From Mycobacterium sp. (GTDB lineage: Bacteria > Actinomycetota > Actinomycetes > Mycobacteriales > Mycobacteriaceae): DNA of 64,000 nucleotides. Of this stretch, positions 1-8,184 are shown piece by piece. The notes under the pieces were generated by a model, which saw nothing but the letters and a program-made list of their open reading frames with translations, searched no databases and was not told the origin of the DNA. Position numbers and translations under genes: made by a program. Positions within the stretch are counted from its first letter, which is position 1. Each line of letters starts with the position of its first letter. Where the stretch lies: NCBI GenBank assembly GCA_021732005.1, contig JAKFVT010000062.1, forward strand, positions 62,001 to 126,000. The letters run 5' to 3'.

Positions 1-308
1 TCACCGTCGGCGGCCGCAACGTGTATCCCGCAGAAATCGAGAGCGCCCTGTCCGAGCACCCGGCCGTGCTGTCCTGTCTGGCCGTCGGGGTGCCGCACGA
101 GGACCTCGGCCAGGTGCCATATGCGTTGGTGCACACCGACGGTGACGCGCTCAGCGAAGACGACGTCAAGGCGTTCGTGGCGCAGCGGCTGGCCGACTAC
201 AAGGTGCCACGCGCGGTGGAGTTCGTGGACACCCCGCTGCGGGACGACGCAGGCAAGGCCCGCCGATCCGCGGTTCGGGATCGGGTGATCGCCCGGCTGC
301 AGGCTTAG
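1..308 (+). CDS. Acyl-CoA synthetase / AMP-dependent ligase, C-terminal fragment (5' end outside window)
   Basis: The reading frame is open from the left edge, so only about 101 C-terminal residues are present. They match the mobile C-terminal domain of the ANL (AMP-binding) superfamily: the hinge-side stretch GGRNVYPAEIESAL, then VGVPHEDLGQVPYALV, then LADYKVPRAVEF, then a DDAGKARRSAVRD tail whose Lys sits where the catalytic lysine of the adenylation step normally lies. Members join a carboxylic acid to CoA through an acyl-adenylate. The substrate cannot be inferred because the N-terminal acid-binding part is missing. It converges on the SIS-domain gene, with one base between the stops. Confidence 0.85.
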   Translation, partial: TVGGRNVYPAEIESALSEHPAVLSCLAVGVPHEDLGQVPYALVHTDGDALSEDDVKAFVAQRLADYKVPRAVEFVDTPLRDDAGKARRSAVRDRVIARLQA

Positions 309-309
309 C

Positions 310-1281
310 TCAGCCCTTCGCAGACTCCTGCCAGGCGCGGGCCGCGACCAGTTCCGGCACCAGAACCTCGGTCAGCAGCCGCACATCGTCCTCCTCGTCA
401 CCGGGGTAACAGACCTCCAGCCGGGCCCCCGGCACAGTGCCGCCCACCGCGACAACCGTGGTGCCGCGCAACGTCGTCCACTCCGCCATCTGGTCCTCCC
501 ACTCCGAGCCGGCGAACACCAGCATCCGGTAGTCGGTGGTCTTGGTGAGGTAGACGTCGACGTGGCTCCAGTCGCCGGTCTCGCACCCGACGGCAGGACG
601 GCGCGGCCCCTCGCGGAGCATCAGCGCGCCCTGCTGCGCCGAGCAGAACCGGTGGGCCGGCGCCACCAGGTGAGTGCCCGCCGGCCCGAGCAGCATGCCG
701 GCCACCTCGGGGCGCCAGTCCCCCTCGGTGTCGAGCAGGTGCGCGCTCGCCTCGGCCGTCGTCGCGATCGACGCGGCCAACCCGGCAGTGTCGTGCCCGG
801 CCAGATGTAACTCCAGCGCCATCAGCAGTGCCAGCGTGTGCTGATAGCTCCGGCAGGCCACGCCACCACGCTCGGGTTCGGCCCCCAAATCTATGACTGC
901 GGAGCAGGATTCGGTGATCGCCGACGCTGCGGTGTTGGTCAGCGCCACCGTGGCCACCCCGGCGGGCAGCCGGCGCAGCGCGTCCAAGGTCTCCGCCGAA
1001 CCTCCGGTCGCCGAGGTCGCCACCACCAGGGTGCCCCGTCCCCAGGCCGGCAGCAGACGGGTGGACGCCAACTCCGAGACCGCGAGGATCCCTCGCGCGC
1101 GCATCCGCGCGGCCATGACGCCCGCGGCGTAGGCGGAGGACCCCATCCCGACGAACACCACCCGCTCCGTGGTGGCCGGTACGACCGCTGCCCAGGGATT
1201 GTCGGCGGCGAGCCGCTCGGCGAGCCGCGACAACGCCTCGGGCTTGCGGGCCAGGTCCGCGGCAAAGCCGTCAGGGTCCAC
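310..1281 (-). CDS. SIS-domain sugar isomerase/deaminase-like protein (AgaS/GlmS isomerase type)
   Basis: A 323-residue protein with the double SIS architecture of the GlmS isomerase half, without a glutaminase domain. A first phosphosugar-binding loop lies near residues 41-55 (VVFVGMGSSAYAAG) and a Ser/Thr-rich loop near 88-98 (ATSATGGSAET); a GlmS-like segment RGGVACRSYQHTLA follows. The family aldoses/ketoses or deaminates amino-sugar phosphates in the cytoplasm. GTG at 1281 is chosen because the frame further upstream only reads antisense-like sequence inside the kinase gene; it leaves an 11-bp overlap with the kinase stop, typical of translational coupling. Together with the glucosamine-kinase-like neighbour it would form a two-step GlcN to GlcN-6-P to Fru-6-P route; that pathway is inference. 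Confidence 0.8.
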   Translation of the reverse strand: MDPDGFAADLARKPEALSRLAERLAADNPWAAVVPATTERVVFVGMGSSAYAAGVMAARMRARGILAVSELASTRLLPAWGRGTLVVATSATGGSAETLDALRRLPAGVATVALTNTAASAITESCSAVIDLGAEPERGGVACRSYQHTLALLMALELHLAGHDTAGLAASIATTAEASAHLLDTEGDWRPEVAGMLLGPAGTHLVAPAHRFCSAQQGALMLREGPRRPAVGCETGDWSHVDVYLTKTTDYRMLVFAGSEWEDQMAEWTTLRGTTVVAVGGTVPGARLEVCYPGDEEDDVRLLTEVLVPELVAARAWQESAKG

Positions 1282-2482
1282 AGGTTGTTCCTTCGTCGAG
1301 CAACATGGGTAATGCCGCCTCCGGAACGTACATCCAGCGCGGCAAATGCCGTGCCGCGTAGACGACTTCCCGCAGCACCTGCTGCAGGCGGAACGCCCGC
1401 AGACAGGCCGGATCGTACAACTCGCCGTGCCCCAGTGCGGCCAAGTGTGTGGCGTAGCTGCGGGTGAACTGATCGCGGGCCCGCCGTTCCACCCTGGACA
1501 ACGCCGGCTCGTCGACGCGGTGGTGCCGGCGGGCAACGATCGCCGCGTGGGTCAGCGACTGCGCCAACCCGGCGACGTCGAGGACAGCCGGGATCGGCAG
1601 GACCCGCTCGGCAGCCGGCAGCACCGGGTTCCCGTCGAAATCGATGACCGCGTATCCGCCGGGGTGTCGCAGCACCTGGCCGACATGCAGATCGCCGTGC
1701 CCCTCGATCACCGGAGTCCCGGCCATCCCGCCGAGGCCGTCGAAGATCTCGCTGACCACCCGGCTGTCGAGAAGATCACGCATGGCCGGATCACTGTGCG
1801 CCCGAGCCTCATCCAGGGTCGCCGCGGCCGCCGCTCGCCACCGCTCGGCATCGGCGGGCGAGGCAATGGTCGCGGTGACCGCCAGGGCGGCGTGCAGTTC
1901 CGCGATCACGGTGCCGACGTCAGCAGCCGCCGACACCAGGTCGTCCGCCGGGGCACCGGGTCCGGCTGCCGCCGTCGCGATCAGGTCCACCGCCCACGTC
2001 CACCCGTCGACGGCGCCGGGCAGATACTGGTCGACACCGGCCACCAGCGTCTCCGCGCCGTCCTCCGATCGCCAGGTGACCAGCCCCCACGGGCACGGCA
2101 TGTGCCGAAAGCCATTGGCGCGCAATATCTCGATCCGGTGGGGCGCCGGATGCGGTCCGGCCTGGAGATGCGCGGCCCACTTCACCACCGCCGCATCACC
2201 CACGATCACTGATTCGTTGGTCTGATCCACGGTGATCGCCCGCTCGCCCGCCGCGACCCGCGCCGACCAGGCGTGCACGGTGAACGATCCGATCTCGGAC
2301 ACCTCCGGTGCAGCCGCCAACAGCGCCAGCAGCGCCTCGGCGACACCCTCGCCGGGCTGGGCGCGCCGCCACGACCCGCCGGAGTCGCGGACCTGCGGTT
2401 CGGCGGTCAACCCTTCCGCGGTCGCGACGATCGAAAGTCGTTTACCGCCAATCAGATCCAGTGAGTCGAGTTCACCGCCCAC
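1271..2482 (-). CDS. Glucosamine kinase-like protein (maltokinase-like aminoglycoside phosphotransferase fold)
   Basis: 403 residues with the two-lobed maltokinase/APH kinase layout. The catalytic loop GHGDLHVGQVLR is at about 261-272, and the metal-binding DFDGNP motif at about 281-286. The DFDGNP form, rather than the maltokinase DFEG form, is what I remember from the actinobacterial glucosamine kinase described in Streptacidiphilus jiangxiensis. Predicted reaction: ATP plus glucosamine to glucosamine 6-phosphate. GTG start; the upstream glycosyltransferase ends only four bases earlier and the SIS gene overlaps downstream, so an operon is very likely. It could instead act on another aminosugar or a maltose-like substrate; substrate is not readable from sequence alone. 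Confidence 0.72.
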   Translation of the reverse strand: MGGELDSLDLIGGKRLSIVATAEGLTAEPQVRDSGGSWRRAQPGEGVAEALLALLAAAPEVSEIGSFTVHAWSARVAAGERAITVDQTNESVIVGDAAVVKWAAHLQAGPHPAPHRIEILRANGFRHMPCPWGLVTWRSEDGAETLVAGVDQYLPGAVDGWTWAVDLIATAAAGPGAPADDLVSAAADVGTVIAELHAALAVTATIASPADAERWRAAAAATLDEARAHSDPAMRDLLDSRVVSEIFDGLGGMAGTPVIEGHGDLHVGQVLRHPGGYAVIDFDGNPVLPAAERVLPIPAVLDVAGLAQSLTHAAIVARRHHRVDEPALSRVERRARDQFTRSYATHLAALGHGELYDPACLRAFRLQQVLREVVYAARHLPRWMYVPEAALPMLLDEGTTCGP

Positions 2483-2486
2483 GTCG

Positions 2487-3812
2487 TCAGCCTGACGTGC
2501 TGTCGCGGTTCCGATGCTGCAGACCCACCTGTTCGATCACGTCGGCGCCGACGCGCAGCCCGTCTCGGGCCCGGATCGCCTCGCCTATTCCAGCCAGCCG
2601 GTCGCGGAGCTCGGTGTCGGCGAGGATCGTGTCCACGGCCGCGATGAGCTCCTCGTCGCGGAAGGCATAGGTGTCGAGTCGAGCACCGAAGCCGAGTTCG
2701 TCGATGCGCTGGGCATTTTCGTACTGGTCCCAGAACAGCGGCAGCACGATCAGCGGCTTGCCGAAGTGCAGGGTTTCGGTCACCGTGTTGTTGCCGCCGT
2801 GCGAGATGACCAGATCGACCTGCGGGATGACCTTGGTCTGCGGCAGCATCTGCTCACCGACCATGTTGTCGGCCAACGTGATCCGATCCGCCTGCGGACC
2901 CTTGCTCACGATGTACCGATGCTCGGACTTGCCCAGCACGTCGACCAGGCGCTGCATGAGTTCCACGTCGGCGCCGCCAAGCGATCCCAGCGACAGGTAG
3001 ATCAGCGCGCTGGACTCCGGGCGGTCGGCAAGCGATGCGGGCAGCTCGTACTCCGCGTCGGTCTCCCGGACGCTGGAGTCCATCCGCGTCCAGCTGTCGT
3101 CGAGCGGACGTGCGTCGACGTAGTCGGCCTCGGCCGGATAGACGTAGAGATTGGCGGCGTTGTCGCACGGCATGAACTCCAGATCCGGAAGCGGGTCGGC
3201 GCCGTGGCGCTGAACCCACGCGTTGAAGTCGGACCACATCGCACGATGGGTGCGATCGAACTCGGCCCGGTAGGCGTCCCACTGCGCGGGGTCGGCACTG
3301 GGCAGCCCGGAAAACGGCGGCGGCACACCCGGTCCCGGCACTTCGAGCGGGCTGCACGACACGATCCGCACGAACGGTGCGCCTGCGCTCACCAACGCCG
3401 GGAACAGCACCACGTTGTCTTCGACGATCACGTCCGGCTGATGTTGGGTCACGATCTCCCGCAGCCGCGGCTCACAATATTTGGCGCCGTCGATCAAAGC
3501 CTGATACGTCGGCTGGATGAAGGTTTCGAGCTGCAGATGAGTCGGCTTGCGAAACTCCGGGGCGGTCTCGGCGATGAAGTCCGTCCAGAACTTGCCGGGA
3601 TCCTCGTCGGCCGCGCCGACGGCAGGTTCGGCCAGATCGACCAGTTCTTCGACGAAGCCCAGCGGTGCGAGCTTGCCCGCCCACGAACTTTCGGCGGCGA
3701 ACACGATCCGGTGGCCGCGCCCGCGCAGGATGGCCGCCAGACCGATGCACTGGTTCGTCGGGCCGTAGGCCGACTCGGGCCAGAACATGATGGTCAATGG
3801 TTCAGAAGCCAT
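2487..3812 (-). CDS. GT1-family (UDP-glucuronosyl/macrolide-type) glycosyltransferase
   Basis: 441 residues of the GT-B fold. The N-terminal acceptor domain opens with TIMFWPESAYGPTNQCIGLAAIL; the C-terminal nucleotide-sugar domain has the strand LIYLSLGSLG and a PSPG-like signature, SHGGNNTVTETLHFGKPLIVLPLFWDQYENAQR split over the usual donor-binding loop. Such enzymes move a sugar from an activated donor to a lipid or other small hydrophobic acceptor. The ATG at 3812 is preferred over an upstream TTG at 3842 because AAGGGG sits at good spacing before it. It lies 33 bases downstream of the TmaT-like acyltransferase and 4 bases before the kinase gene. Acceptor and donor are unknown. Confidence 0.8.
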   Translation of the reverse strand: MASEPLTIMFWPESAYGPTNQCIGLAAILRGRGHRIVFAAESSWAGKLAPLGFVEELVDLAEPAVGAADEDPGKFWTDFIAETAPEFRKPTHLQLETFIQPTYQALIDGAKYCEPRLREIVTQHQPDVIVEDNVVLFPALVSAGAPFVRIVSCSPLEVPGPGVPPPFSGLPSADPAQWDAYRAEFDRTHRAMWSDFNAWVQRHGADPLPDLEFMPCDNAANLYVYPAEADYVDARPLDDSWTRMDSSVRETDAEYELPASLADRPESSALIYLSLGSLGGADVELMQRLVDVLGKSEHRYIVSKGPQADRITLADNMVGEQMLPQTKVIPQVDLVISHGGNNTVTETLHFGKPLIVLPLFWDQYENAQRIDELGFGARLDTYAFRDEELIAAVDTILADTELRDRLAGIGEAIRARDGLRVGADVIEQVGLQHRNRDSTSG

Positions 3813-3845
3813 CGCAACCCCTTCAGACGTCGAGTCAGGCAAGAA

Positions 3846-5024
3846 TCATCGCGCAATCACGGGCTCCGGCGCATCATCGACCGAACTGTCCAGCGGCGGA
3901 ACCGGAGCCTCCGCGCGATACTCCCAGCGCCGCAGGGCATTCCGGCACGGCGACTCGATCAGCGCGTAGCTGACCGCCGCCATCGCGAAGCCAAGCACCA
4001 ACGTCAACACCAGCGTCACGATCAGGTTGCCGTTGAACATGAACCGGCCGACCATCGGGAACACCATCACCAGCGCGGCGAGATGCCACACGAACAGCCC
4101 GTAGGACCACCGGCCCAGGGTGACCATGAACCGGCTCCCCAGAATCGGGTGCGGGGTGCCGGGCCGGTCGAGCACCAGCGGCGCCAGCAGCGCACCGGCG
4201 ACGATGGCACCCATCGAGGTGCGGATCACGAACTGGCCCAGTGTGGCGGGGACCAGGTCCTTCGGGCCGGCCAGCGGTGAGGCAGAGATCAGATACGCCG
4301 CCAGCGCGATACCCGTGATGGCCCAGCGGTTGCGGGCCAGCTTGTGCGCCCACCCCAGCGGGCTGACGGTCCACTCCGCCAGCAGCATGCCCGCGGCGAA
4401 CCAGGAGGCGTAGGCCGGCGGCCAGTTCAGGAAGTTGACCCCCTGCACGGTGTGAATCGGCAGCAGACCCCAGCCGAGGCTGGCCAGCGCGACCGCCGCG
4501 ATCACCGGGACGCGCGCCCGCACCGGCAGCCGGCGAGCCGCGAACGCCAGGATCGGCAATGCCAGATAGAAGCTCACCTCGACCGACAGGCTCCACATCT
4601 GGGTCAGCCCCGCGGTCAGCGTGAGCGGGACGTAGACCTGGGTCAGCGTCAGATTGGCCCACCACACCGTGAAGCTCGCGTGGTTGGCCTCCGGAAGCAG
4701 CGTCAGGATGACGACGACCGCCACCACATATCCGGGCATGATGCGCACCAGCCGCGAACGCAGGTAATGCCCGGTGGGCGGGCGGTGACGCAGTCCGCGG
4801 GCCGCGGCGGCGTGCCCACGCCACAGCAGGAAGCCGGACAGCGCGAAGAACACCGCGACGGCCAGGTCGAAGCGGTGCAGCAGGCGTCCGACCACGGCGC
4901 CGGTGGTGCCGGTCTGAAACGCGACGTGGGTGAGCACCACCCCGATGGCGGCGCATGCGCGCATGCCCTCCACGGCGGGCAGGAAGCCGCGGGTGCCGCC
5001 GACCCCCTCCGCCTCCGTCGTCAT
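3846..5024 (-). CDS. tmaT: Integral membrane acyltransferase-3 family protein, TmaT/Rv0228-like
   Basis: 392 residues, about ten hydrophobic segments, with the acyltransferase-3 signature near the N terminus: EGMRACAAIGVVLTHVAFQ (putative active-site His), then a FFALSGFLLWR helix and a YLRSRLVRIMPGY segment. The position next to the DUF3068 gene matches Rv0228 beside Rv0227c. The corynebacterial counterpart, TmaT, is reported to acetylate trehalose monomycolate for MmpL-dependent export. The ATG at 5024 (MTTEAEGVGG) is preferred to an upstream GTA-rich extension. It is divergent from DUF3068 across 171 bases and leads a four-gene minus-strand run. Acetyl donor and acceptor are inferred from the orthologue only. 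Confidence 0.75.
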   Translation of the reverse strand: MTTEAEGVGGTRGFLPAVEGMRACAAIGVVLTHVAFQTGTTGAVVGRLLHRFDLAVAVFFALSGFLLWRGHAAAARGLRHRPPTGHYLRSRLVRIMPGYVVAVVVILTLLPEANHASFTVWWANLTLTQVYVPLTLTAGLTQMWSLSVEVSFYLALPILAFAARRLPVRARVPVIAAVALASLGWGLLPIHTVQGVNFLNWPPAYASWFAAGMLLAEWTVSPLGWAHKLARNRWAITGIALAAYLISASPLAGPKDLVPATLGQFVIRTSMGAIVAGALLAPLVLDRPGTPHPILGSRFMVTLGRWSYGLFVWHLAALVMVFPMVGRFMFNGNLIVTLVLTLVLGFAMAAVSYALIESPCRNALRRWEYRAEAPVPPLDSSVDDAPEPVIAR

Positions 5025-5195
5025 GGAAGCCAGTGTGCGCCGGACACGGGTAGTTCGCGAAAGTGGGTACACCTGGCCTGCGGTGGCGACCTCCTAATGA
5101 ACCGGTGCCTTGGGCTGGGCTGTTAGGGTCGAACCCGGTTTGCTTCGCCGTCAGGCGGGGTGCGGCACGATCGGCAGTGAGGAGGCCACGGCAGC

Positions 5196-6392
5196 GTGAA
5201 TCGCGCAGGCATGGTGCGTATCGCGGCATTCGGCATCATCGGGCTCGGAGCCGCCCTCCTGATCGCCGCGTTGCTGTTGACGACCTACACCTCCGGCAAG
5301 ATCAAAAAGATCCCGCTGAACATCGACGAGACTTTAACCAGCGACGGCACGGGCAGTGCGCTGGATCCGGCGTCGCTGTTGGGTGAGAAGTTCATCGTCG
5401 ACAAGAACGTGCCGCTGGTCTCCCAGCAGCAGATCACCGTGGAATCGCCGGCCAACGCCGATGTGGTCACGCTGCAGGCCGGCACCAGTGTGCGGCGCAG
5501 CGACAAGCAACAGGACAACGGACTGCTGCTGGCCATGGTCGACACCGTGACGGTCAACCGCAGCACCGCGATGGCGGTGTCCGACGACACCCATCCCGGT
5601 GGGTCGGTGCAGAAGCCGCGCAGCATCGAGGACAACAAGCCGCCGACCAACATCGCGCTGCCCCATGACGGCCTGGCCTACCGGTTCCCGTTCGACACCG
5701 AGAAGAAGACCTATCCGTACTTCGACCCGATCGCGCAGAAGGCGTTCGACGCCAACTACGACGGCCAGGAAGACGTCAACGGCCTGACCACGTACCGGTT
5801 CACCCAGAACGTCGGCTACGACGCCGACGGCAAGTTGGTCGACCCGATCAAGTACGCCTCGCTCTACGACAAGAACGAGGACGGCGAGGTGACCGCACGG
5901 GCCGAGCTGTGGGGTCTGCCCGGGCCGCCGGAGGAGCCGGTCACCATGACCCGCTACTACGCCGCGCAGCGCACCTTCTGGGTCGACCCGGTGACCGGCG
6001 TCATCGTCAAGTCCACCGAGCACGCCAACCACTACTACGCCCGCGACGCGCTGCGCCCGGAGATGGAACTGGTCGACTACAAGGTCACCTCCACCGAGCA
6101 GACCATCGAGTCCCGGGTGGCATCCGCCCGCGACGAGCGCGACCGGGTCGGATTGTGGTCGCGGGTGCTGCCGATCAGCTTCACCGCCGCCGGTCTGGTG
6201 GCACTCGTCGGCGGGGCGCTGCTGGGCACGTTCAGCCTGCGCGCCGAGTCGGCGCTGATCGATCCCGGCCTGGACACCGCCGACCATGGCTTCTTCGGCA
6301 AGGACGAAACCGGACCGATGCCGGCCGCCGAGGCGGCCACCGAGAAGCTGCCCGCGGCCAGACCTGACCTGGAGCCTCCGCCGCAGAGGTGA
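5196..6392 (+). CDS. DUF3068 membrane-anchored protein, Rv0227c-like (lipomannan/LAM maturation)
   Basis: 398 residues: an N-terminal transmembrane helix (about 9-30), a large outside domain with the conserved YRFPFDTEKKTYPYFDP and FWVDPVTGVIVKS stretches, and a second transmembrane helix near 328-350 followed by an acidic tail. This is the PorA/DUF3068 family. From published work on corynebacteria I recall that loss of the orthologue blocks lipomannan maturation and LAM synthesis, and that the M. smegmatis copy is essential. GTG start preceded by GAGGAGG ten bases upstream. The next gene overlaps by four bases (GTGA), so the two membrane proteins are probably made together. Confidence 0.8.
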   Translation: MNRAGMVRIAAFGIIGLGAALLIAALLLTTYTSGKIKKIPLNIDETLTSDGTGSALDPASLLGEKFIVDKNVPLVSQQQITVESPANADVVTLQAGTSVRRSDKQQDNGLLLAMVDTVTVNRSTAMAVSDDTHPGGSVQKPRSIEDNKPPTNIALPHDGLAYRFPFDTEKKTYPYFDPIAQKAFDANYDGQEDVNGLTTYRFTQNVGYDADGKLVDPIKYASLYDKNEDGEVTARAELWGLPGPPEEPVTMTRYYAAQRTFWVDPVTGVIVKSTEHANHYYARDALRPEMELVDYKVTSTEQTIESRVASARDERDRVGLWSRVLPISFTAAGLVALVGGALLGTFSLRAESALIDPGLDTADHGFFGKDETGPMPAAEAATEKLPAARPDLEPPPQR

Positions 6393-8134
6393 GCACTCCC
6401 GTGACCCAGGCGCGCCGGGCCGTCCGGTGGGTGGTGCCGGGGTACGCACTCCTGTTGGCCCTCGCGGTCACCGCGCCGATGCTGGCGCCCGGCTATCTGT
6501 TGTTGCGCGATGCGGTATCCACGCCGCGGTCGTATTTCTCCGATGCGGCACTGGGTCTGTCCGAATCGGCGCCCCGCGCGCTCCCGCAGGACTTCCTGAT
6601 CGCCGCACTGACGCCGGTACTCGACGGCGGCGTGCTGGTGAAAGCGCTGGTGATCGCCGGGATTTTTCTGGCCGGCTGGGGAGCCGGACGGTTGGCCGCC
6701 GATCTGGTCCCGGATGCCGGCATGCCCGGGCAGCTGGTGGCGGCGACGCTCGCGGTGTGGAACCCCTACGTCGCGGAGCGGCTGCTGCAAGGGCACTGGA
6801 GCTTGTTGGTCGGCTACGGCTGCCTGCCGTGGGTGGCCGCCGCGATGATTCGGGTGCGGGATGAGGCGACCGTGGCCCGGTGGGCGGCGGTGGTGTTCTG
6901 GATCGCGTCGGCCGGGCTGACGCCGACCGGGCTGTTGCTGGCCGCTGTGGTGGCGCTGGCGTGTGTCGCGGTTCCCGGGACGGGGGCGTCGCGGCCATGG
7001 TCCACGGTCGGGGTGCTGGCGACCTCGGTGCTCGCCGCGTCACCGTGGTTGATGGCGTCTGCACTGGGTGACGGGCTCGGCTCGTCGCCGTCCCCGGGTG
7101 TGATGGCGTTCGCGGCTCGGGCGGAGCCGGGCCTGGGCACCCTCGGAAGCCTGGCGGGGCTCGGCGGGATCTGGAACGCCGAGGCCGTTCCCTCGTCTCG
7201 CGCAATGCTTTTGGCGCTGCCGGCGACTCTGGTGCTACTGGGCGTGGTGGCCATCGGTTTGCCTGCGGTGCTGCGTCGCCGGTCCGTGCTGCCGCTGCTG
7301 GTGCTCGCCGCGCTCGGCGTGCTGCTGCCCGCCGCTGCGGCCACCGGACCGGGGCTGGCGGTGCTGCGCGACGTGGTGGAGGCCGTTCCCGCGGTCGGGA
7401 TCCTGCGCGACGGGCAGAAGTGGGTGGCGCTGGCGATGCCCGGCTATGCGGTCGCCGCCGCGGCGGGGGTGGTGACGTTGCGGGGCCGGCTCCGGCCCGG
7501 CGCCACCGCGCTGGCGGCCGTCGTGGCGCTCATCGCCGTGCTGCCCGATCTGGCTTTCGGCGTCTGGGGCAAGGTCGCGCCGGTGCGCTATCCGCAGGGC
7601 TGGGCGGCGGTGGCGAGCCTGATCGACGCCGACCCGGCCGACGTCGCGGTGCTGCCCGCCGACAGCATGCGCCAATTCGCTTGGGCCGGTGCGGCGCCGG
7701 TGCTCGATCCCCTGCCGCGCTGGGTCCGCGCCGAGGTGCTGGCCACCGGCGACCTGACCATCTCCGGGCACACCGTGCCCGGTGAGGGCGGCCACGCCCG
7801 CGATGTGCAGCGGATGCTGCTGGCCGGCGGCTCTCCCGAGGCACTCGCCGGCGCCGGAGTGGGCTGGGTGGTGGTCGAATCGGGCAGCGCAGGCACGACC
7901 GGCAACGCGCAGCGGGCCCTGGCGCGACTGCCGGTGGTCTACCGCGACAGCGAGCTCGCGCTGTACCGCGTCGGGGGCACGAGCGTCGGTGCGAAACCCG
8001 GAGCGCGGGTCGCGGTGTTCGCGGCCCACCTGGTGTGGCTGCTGACGCTGGGCGCGGCCGGGGCGGTGGCTCTGTTCAGCGCTGTGTGCCGGCGGCTTCG
8101 GTCAAGTTCGGCGACCCCCGACGCGGCGCCCTGA
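6389..8134 (+). CDS. Polytopic membrane protein, Rv0226c-like (GT-C-like)
   Basis: 581 residues, dominated by hydrophobic helices (at least ten) with a short outside/C-terminal domain around 400-530. The segment WNPYVAERLLQGHW near 125-138 resembles the loop found in mycobacterial GT-C-type arabinofuranosyl/mannosyltransferase proteins, but no DxD-type catalytic motif can be pointed to with confidence. It is the positional equivalent of Rv0226c. A GTG start overlaps the DUF3068 stop by four bases. A role in envelope polysaccharide assembly beside DUF3068 is inferred from context. It ends 50 bases before the diol dehydratase gene. Confidence 0.7.
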   Translation: MSTPVTQARRAVRWVVPGYALLLALAVTAPMLAPGYLLLRDAVSTPRSYFSDAALGLSESAPRALPQDFLIAALTPVLDGGVLVKALVIAGIFLAGWGAGRLAADLVPDAGMPGQLVAATLAVWNPYVAERLLQGHWSLLVGYGCLPWVAAAMIRVRDEATVARWAAVVFWIASAGLTPTGLLLAAVVALACVAVPGTGASRPWSTVGVLATSVLAASPWLMASALGDGLGSSPSPGVMAFAARAEPGLGTLGSLAGLGGIWNAEAVPSSRAMLLALPATLVLLGVVAIGLPAVLRRRSVLPLLVLAALGVLLPAAAATGPGLAVLRDVVEAVPAVGILRDGQKWVALAMPGYAVAAAAGVVTLRGRLRPGATALAAVVALIAVLPDLAFGVWGKVAPVRYPQGWAAVASLIDADPADVAVLPADSMRQFAWAGAAPVLDPLPRWVRAEVLATGDLTISGHTVPGEGGHARDVQRMLLAGGSPEALAGAGVGWVVVESGSAGTTGNAQRALARLPVVYRDSELALYRVGGTSVGAKPGARVAVFAAHLVWLLTLGAAGAVALFSAVCRRLRSSSATPDAAP

Positions 8135-8184
8135 TCGCCCGTATCGTATTCGAGGACAAAGCGATTCGCGGCGCGGGAACGAGG

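Noticed and set aside
2514..4280. Open frame of nearly 590 codons on the plus strand
   Set aside because: It is antisense to the GT1 and acyltransferase genes, which have clear family motifs; high GC leaves many such open frames. Composition is Arg/Gln/His-rich as expected for a shadow.
8135..8184. Cobalamin riboswitch before the diol dehydratase
   Set aside because: Only about 50 bases separate the genes and no B12-box-like sequence is visible; too short for the known riboswitch.
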